NCBI GenBank assembly: GCA_039184415.1
Contig: JBCDBB010000125.1
Coordinates: 1 to 11,149, forward strand
Source of the DNA: JANSYP01 sp039184415
GTDB taxonomy: Bacteria > Pseudomonadota > Alphaproteobacteria > Rhodobacterales > Rhodobacteraceae
Length of the DNA: 11,149 bases
Direction: 5' to 3'
This document shows, piece after piece, positions 7,821-11,149 of the stretch. The notes under the pieces are model-generated. The model was not told the DNA's origin. It made no database searches and saw nothing but the letters and a program-made list of their open reading frames with translations. Both the position numbers and the translations under genes were made by a program. How positions within the stretch are numbered: position 1 is the first letter of the stretch; each line of letters begins with the position of its first letter.

Positions 7821-8840
7821 TCACTTGAAGGGCATCGCGTATTGCAGCCCGCCATCGGTATGGAGCGCGTTCATGCCGCGTTCGATCTGGAGCGGCGTGT
7901 CGGGGCCGACATGGCGTTCGAAGATCTCGCCATAGTTGCCCACCGAGGAAATCGCGCGGTAGACCCATTTGTTGTCCAGCCCGACCCACTCCCCGACCGG
8001 AGAGCCCTCACCGCCCAGCATCCGGGTGATGTTGGGGTTTTCGGAGGCCAGCATCTCATCGATATTGTCCTGCGTAACGCCGTACTCCTCGGCCTCGATC
8101 AGCGCGTAGACGGTCCAGGTGACGATGTCGAACCACTGGTCGTCGCCATGGCGCACCGCGGGCGCGAGCGGTTCCTTGGAGATCGTCTCGGGCAGCATGA
8201 CATGCTCTGACGGGTCGTTCATCACCAGGCGCCGCGCGGCGAGGCCCGAACGGTCGGAGGTGTAGACGTCGCAGCGGTTGGCGTCATAGGCGGCCAGAAC
8301 CTCGTCGGCGCGGTCGAAGCGGACCGGGCTGTAGGTCATGCCGTTGGCCTCGAAATAGTCGGCCAGGTTCAGTTCGGTCGTGGAGCCGGCCGAGACGCAG
8401 ACCGTGGCGCCGTTGAGCTGCGAGACGCTGTCCACATCCATCGACTCCCGCACCATGAAGCCCTGTCCGTCATAGAACATCACCGGCGCGAAATTCAGCC
8501 CCAGCGCGCTGTCGCGGTTCAGGGTCCGCGTCGTGGTGCGCGACAGCATGTCGATCTCGCCCGACTGCAGCGCGGTGAAGCGTTCGGTGTTCGACAGCGG
8601 CGTGTAGCGGACCGCGTCGGGATCCTCGAGCACCGCTGCCGCGACCGCGCGGCACACCTCGACATCGAAGCCCGACCAGTTGCCCGCATCATCGGGGTTG
8701 GAGAAGCCCGCGACGCCGGGGGACACGCCGCAGTTCAGATAGCCGCGCTCGCGCACCTCTTCGAGCGTCTGGGCGGAGGTTGCGGCCGCGGAGAGCGCCA
8801 CGAGCGCGGCGGCGGAGGTCAGAAGAGTGCAGAGTTTCAT
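7821..8840 (-). CDS. aapJ: General amino-acid ABC transporter periplasmic binding protein (AapJ/BztA type)
   Basis: This is the periplasmic receptor that delivers amino acids to AapQMP; 339 aa, family-normal. A signal peptide covers 1-23 (KLC basic end, hydrophobic LLTSAAALVALSAAA, cleavage after ATSA). The mature part begins QTLEEVRERGYLNCGVSPG, followed by GFSNPDDAGNWSGFDVEVCR, PLSNTERFTALQSGEIDML, NFAPVMFYDGQGFMV, and the C-terminal IERGMNALHTDGGLQYAMPF. All are hallmarks of the AapJ branch of family 3 solute-binding proteins, which bind a broad range of L-amino acids. The ATG at 8840 has AAAGGG about 8 nt upstream and also overlaps (ATGA) the stop of a coding-like upstream frame. It is the first conserved gene of the six-gene run, so the operon promoter should lie upstream, most likely in the AT-rich stretch near 9128-9185. 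Confidence 0.94.
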   Translation of the reverse strand: MKLCTLLTSAAALVALSAAATSAQTLEEVRERGYLNCGVSPGVAGFSNPDDAGNWSGFDVEVCRAVAAAVLEDPDAVRYTPLSNTERFTALQSGEIDMLSRTTTRTLNRDSALGLNFAPVMFYDGQGFMVRESMDVDSVSQLNGATVCVSAGSTTELNLADYFEANGMTYSPVRFDRADEVLAAYDANRCDVYTSDRSGLAARRLVMNDPSEHVMLPETISKEPLAPAVRHGDDQWFDIVTWTVYALIEAEEYGVTQDNIDEMLASENPNITRMLGGEGSPVGEWVGLDNKWVYRAISSVGNYGEIFERHVGPDTPLQIERGMNALHTDGGLQYAMPFK

Positions 8841-9118
8841 GGGGAGCCCTTTGTTGGAGAATGGGTGGTCAGGTCATTCGGCCTGTTGCGCAGGCTCTCG
8901 CACCGCTCGATGAGGCGCTTGCTTTCGATCGTTTCGGGGGTGTCCGGCGCGCCCCCGGTCCCGCGGCCCGGGAGTCGTCCGCAGAGGCAGGAAGATTCGG
9001 CACTGTCGATGACGGCGGGGGATTGACGAGCAGGACGGCATCGTCGCCCAACGCGGGGCTCTGGCTGCGGAGACAGGCGATGTCGATCTCTGCCATTTCG
9101 ACCCTGTTGGGAGTTCAC
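8837..9118 (-). other. Possible small upstream gene or leader ORF of aapJ, apparently frameshifted
   Basis: I do not recognise a family. Two minus-strand frames look coding in succession. An ATG at 9096 with AGGG 6 nt upstream opens MAEIDIACLRSQSPALGDD with strong GC3 bias, but its later half turns into low-complexity Ala/Ser/Arg. At about 8930-8950 the coding-like signal switches to the next frame (DTPETIESKRLIERCESLRN, then RPNDLTTHS). That frame ends with a TGA overlapping the aapJ ATG (ATGA), a typical coupling arrangement. A one-base indel joining them would give a protein of about 86 residues. Alternatives are a genuine 93-aa ORF from the GTG at 9118, or a non-coding leader whose GC bias mimics coding. 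Confidence that a product is made is low. Confidence 0.25.
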
Positions 9119-9127
9119 TGGCGGCAG

Positions 9128-9185
9128 TAAAACATATTTTTCAGTTTAGTCTAGAAGAAATAAAAATTCTATTTTACAACTTAAT
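9128..9185. promoter_or_regulatory. AT-rich island, probable promoter region of the aap operon
   Basis: About 58 bases of mostly A/T interrupt otherwise GC-rich DNA, upstream of aapJ and of the small ORF. It contains an interrupted inverted repeat TAGAA-N10-TTCTA (9152-9171). Minus-strand hexamers such as TTGTAA, TAGACT and TATGTT occur, but none pair at standard -35/-10 spacing, so I do not name boxes. Position and composition suggest a promoter or a site for a nucleoid protein or regulator; both are inferred. Confidence 0.4.
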
Positions 9186-9262
9186 CCAGGGGCGTCCCCT
9201 CTGGCTTCAAGGTTGCGTCGCTCGCGGCGCAGCGCGTGAACCAGCTGGCCCCGAAAACCCAG

Positions 9263-9310
9263 GTCGCGGTGCGACACCCGACACATTGGCCAAGGGTGCC
9301 GCACCGCAAC
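9263..9310 (-). terminator. Strong inverted repeat directly after the RTX remnant's stop
   Basis: Arms 9263-9279 (GTCGCGGTGCGACACCC) and 9294-9310 (GGGTGCCGCACCGCAAC) pair over 17 positions with 2 mismatches. The 14-nt loop contains the palindrome TTGGCCAA. The stem begins at the base next to the TAA at 9311-9313, and on the minus strand is followed by CTGGGTTTTC, a short T-run. It is best read as the intrinsic terminator of the former RTX gene, now also separating it from the aap promoter region. Confidence 0.6.
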
Positions 9311-9990
9311 TTATGCGCCGATGATCCAGATGTCGGGCGTCAGGGTCGTGTTGGCGAGCACCAGTCCCTCGATCTTGTAGCGATCGTCGGAGACCTGGCG
9401 CGACAGGGTGAGCCGTTCGTCGCCGACCGTGAGCCACAGATCGCCCGACGGGCTTCGCTACAGAACGACGTCCTGTTCCAAGACCCGATGCAAGACGAGC
9501 CTGTCGAAATTGGTCCTGCCGGAGATGGGGTCAAAGTCCTGGATCCGGTTGTTGCCGTCACCCTTCTGCCAGAGAGAGACGTCGTTTCCGGCCCCGCCGC
9601 GCAGGAGGTCCGCGCCGCCCGTCGATGATCTCGTCGCTCCAGGACATGCCGTAGAGACTGTCCGGGCCCGCCGTTCCGGTGATGGCCACATCCTGGAGCA
9701 CATCGCGGCGCAGGAGCTCCGTCCCGTCGGAAAAGACGAACCGCTCGACCGAGGCGCCGATGCCGTCGATGGCGCCCTCGATCAGCGTGAGCGCTTCGCC
9801 GGTTTTGCGGAACATGATGCGGAGGTCGCAGGCATAGTAGCCGCCGGGATTGGCCGTGACCCGCTGAAACTCGACCTCGTGCGCGAGATGGTCGGTGAAA
9901 TGGAGCTGGTCGACGTCGCCCGAGGCGCCATGCTCCTCGATCCGGTCATTCCCGCCGCCCGACGTCCAGATGTAGTTTTCGGCCCAGGGT
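9311..9990 (-). pseudogene. Decayed RTX / hemolysin-type calcium-binding protein, C-terminal part
   Basis: Read right to left on the minus strand, about 225 codons of an RTX protein's C-terminus are recognisable. The upstream frame gives ENYIWTSGGGNDRIEEHG, FVFSDGTELLRRDVLQ, then GTAGPDSLYGMSWSDEIIDG, the glycine/aspartate nonapeptide style of secreted calcium-binding repeats. At 9614-9620, in a G/C run, the frame shifts (one extra base or five missing). The next frame continues GGADLLRGGAGND, LWQKGDGNNRIQDFDPISG, VLEQDVVL, then an amber codon at 9458-9460. Past the amber the same frame continues with good coding sense (SPSGDLWLTVGDERL ... TLTPDIWIIGA) to TAA at 9311-9313. Similarity stops near 9985-9995, where the IS91-like element begins, so the 5' part is missing here. 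Intact relatives are type I-secreted proteins; this copy cannot make one. Confidence 0.8.
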
Positions 9991-10060
9991 CGAAACAGCT
10001 CTCGCGGTGGGGGTGTTTGCGGCGGGTGATGCGCGCTGATCGGGGCTCTGCGATTTTGTG

Positions 10061-10076
10061 GATGGGCGTGCCCGTC
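10061..10076 (+). repeat. Short hairpin near the left end of the IS91-like element
   Basis: GATGGGC and GCCCGTC pair over 7 positions (one G-T) with a 2-nt GT loop. IS91 relatives have subterminal hairpins at their ends; the place, between the lost RTX sequence and the recombinase gene, fits, but function is inferred. Confidence 0.35.
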
Positions 10077-10132
10077 TGACGATTGGGACCTTCTCAGTCT
10101 GATGACAGGAGGTTCCGATAACGAACCAATAT

Positions 10133-10990
10133 GTGCCTGCGCTGCGCCAGCGCTTTCTCGAAGACATGCGGATCACGGGGCTGCAGCCCAAGACGCAGAC
10201 GATGTCTCTGCGGGCGCTGCGCGACTTCACGCGGTATCTGGACCGTTCGCCGGGCAGCGCGACACCGGACGAACTGCGCGCCTTTCAACTCGACATGAAG
10301 GAGCGCGGCGTCGGCGCGCCGACCTTCAATAACCGGCTGACGGTTCTGAGTTTCTTTTACGCGACCACGTGCCCGCGGCCCGAGATGAAGCGTCACATGC
10401 GCTACCAGCGGGCGGCGAAGAAGATCCCTCTGGTTCTGAGCGCCGAAGAGGTGGCGCGCATTCTGGAGGCCGCACCGGGACCCGGGCTGCGATACCGGGC
10501 TGCCTTCAGCATGGCCTATGGTGGTGGTCTCGGGGCGAGCGAGGTCACCCATCTCAAGGTCGGGGATATCGACAGCGACCGGATGCTCATCCGGGTCGAC
10601 CAGGGGAAGGGGCGCAAGGATCGGCATGTGATGCTCTCGCCCAGTCTGCTGGAGCTCTTGTGCGATTATTATCGCGAGGCGCGGCCCGCAGGTTGGCTCT
10701 TTCCTGGCCGCAACCGGGTCGATCCGATCTCGACGCGGCAGTTCAATAGGGCCTTCGGGGTCGCTTGCGAGTTCGCCGAGATCAAGAAGAAAGTGTCACC
10801 CCACACGTTGCGGCACAGCTTTGCGACGCACCTGCTGGAAGGCGGGACGGACATCAGGGTAATCCAGGTTCTGCTCGGGCACGCCAAGCTGGAAACAACG
10901 ACTGTTTACACCAAGGTGGCGACCAAAACGATCCGGGATGTGACGAGCCCGCTTGATCTACTGGTGCGACGGGGGGCTGCCTCCGGCTGA
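10133..10990 (+). CDS. Tyrosine recombinase (phage-integrase family) of an IS91-like element, probably inactive
   Basis: 285 aa from the first conventional start (GTG 10133). The N-terminal SAM-like core-binding domain (about 1-85) contains LRQRFLEDMRITGLQPKTQ; the catalytic domain is about 98-275. Visible catalytic residues are K159 in the QGKGRKDR hairpin, H224 and R227 in HTLRHSFATHLLE, H250 in VLLGH and nucleophile Y259 in TTTVYTKV. Box I reads AYGGGLGASEVTHL, where the family has GLRxSE: the first catalytic arginine is G134. A perfect AGGAGG (10107-10112) is 20 nt from the GTG but exactly 5 nt from an in-frame ATA at 10118, which would add TNQYV before the PALRQRF segment. The ancestral start was therefore probably ATG at 10118. 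Both features suggest decay. It ends 9 nt before the transposase ATG, in the same frame. Confidence 0.88.
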   Translation: MPALRQRFLEDMRITGLQPKTQTMSLRALRDFTRYLDRSPGSATPDELRAFQLDMKERGVGAPTFNNRLTVLSFFYATTCPRPEMKRHMRYQRAAKKIPLVLSAEEVARILEAAPGPGLRYRAAFSMAYGGGLGASEVTHLKVGDIDSDRMLIRVDQGKGRKDRHVMLSPSLLELLCDYYREARPAGWLFPGRNRVDPISTRQFNRAFGVACEFAEIKKKVSPHTLRHSFATHLLEGGTDIRVIQVLLGHAKLETTTVYTKVATKTIRDVTSPLDLLVRRGAASG

Positions 10991-10999
10991 TCCCGGCCC

Positions 11000-11149
11000 A
11001 TGTACCGGCCAAAGCTGGAGGTCGCGGATATCTTCCGCGCCCATGGTGCTGCGTATCGACGGCAACACGAAGGACATCTGAACCTTCCTCAGTTGAAGGT
11101 GATGTCTGCGATTGAGGCCTGCCGAACCGCAGTACCTGGCGGCCACGTG
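11000..11149 (+). CDS. IS91-family transposase, N-terminal 50 residues (runs off window)
   Basis: The ATG at 11000 opens a frame that stays open to the window edge: MYRPKLEVADIFRAHG, then LNLPQLKVMSAIEACRTA and GGHV. This is the characteristic beginning of IS91-type HUH transposases, in which the next residues normally form a cysteine-rich zinc-binding segment, followed far downstream by the HUH and Tyr motifs of rolling-circle transposition. Those parts lie outside the window, so activity cannot be judged. The only in-frame codons between the recombinase TGA and this ATG are three, so the start is well constrained. No strong SD is visible; translation may depend on coupling to the recombinase frame 9 nt upstream. 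Confidence 0.82.
   Translation, partial: MYRPKLEVADIFRAHGAAYRRQHEGHLNLPQLKVMSAIEACRTAVPGGHV

Larger units (their letters stand above)
9990..11149 (+). mobile_element. Left part of an IS91-family-like element carrying a tyrosine recombinase plus transposase gene (partial)
   Basis: From the point where RTX similarity ends (about 9985-9995) the plus strand holds a non-coding end, a tyrosine recombinase gene and the first 50 codons of an IS91-type transposase. IS91-like elements with a Y-recombinase gene just ahead of tnpA are known. They carry no classic terminal inverted repeats, and the end upstream of tnpA corresponds to terIS. A 7-bp hairpin (10061-10076) lies in the leading non-coding segment. 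The exact left boundary is inferred from the interrupted RTX gene; the right end lies beyond the window. Confidence 0.7.

Noticed and set aside
9186..9204. CCAGGGG...CCCCTCTGG hairpin beside the AT-rich island as a second terminator
   Set aside because: The 7-bp stem has a bulge and no clear T-run follows on either strand; the larger repeat at 9263-9310 is the better terminator candidate.
1..11149. CRISPR arrays, tRNA or rRNA genes, and riboswitches
   Set aside because: No regularly spaced direct repeats, no cloverleaf-like segments in the gaps, and no recognisable rRNA stretches were found by reading both strands.

Overview
The window is GC-rich chromosomal DNA with the look of an alphaproteobacterium, probably Rhodobacterales/Paracoccaceae. 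This rests on the very high GC at third codon positions, frequent GTG/TTG starts, an Aap/Bzt-type general amino-acid ABC transporter with the long AapQ and AapM permeases, a STAS-MlaE fusion permease, and a Rhodobacterales-style RTX remnant. The taxonomic call is inference from gene content.

Layout. Bases 1-1977 (minus strand) hold a Mla-type lipid transport pair: a STAS+MlaE permease and, overlapping its stop by GTGA, an MlaF-type ATPase. The ATPase reads without interruption into a DUF4388/PATAN-like domain as it leaves the window, which is an unexpected fusion. Bases 2209-8840 (minus strand) are a tightly packed six-gene run, transcribed in the order aapJ (periplasmic binding protein), aapQ and aapM (permeases), aapP (ATPase), an RpiR-family SIS regulator, and a dihydropyrimidinase/hydantoinase with all metal ligands intact. 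Gaps are 71, 7, -4 (or 47), 49 and 14 nt, so import, sensing and ring hydrolysis of an amino-acid-like or cyclic-amide substrate may be co-expressed. A hairpin sits between aapJ and the permease genes. A short coding-like stretch in two frames, whose last stop overlaps the aapJ start, lies just upstream, beyond which is an AT-rich island (about 9128-9185) that is the best candidate promoter region.

Bases 9263-9990 (minus strand) are a decayed RTX/hemolysin-type calcium-binding repeat gene: a frameshift at about 9614-9620, an in-frame amber at 9458-9460, and loss of its 5' part. A strong inverted repeat directly after its stop is probably its old terminator. The 5' truncation coincides with a mobile element running from about 9990 to the right edge on the plus strand: a tyrosine recombinase gene followed 9 nt later by the N-terminus of an IS91-family transposase. 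The recombinase itself looks damaged. The codon placed ideally behind a perfect AGGAGG is ATA rather than ATG, and the first catalytic arginine of the family is glycine.

No rRNA, tRNA or CRISPR array was seen. The points most worth a second look are the MlaF-DUF4388 fusion, the doubly damaged recombinase of the IS91-like element, and the transporter-regulator-hydantoinase gene run.
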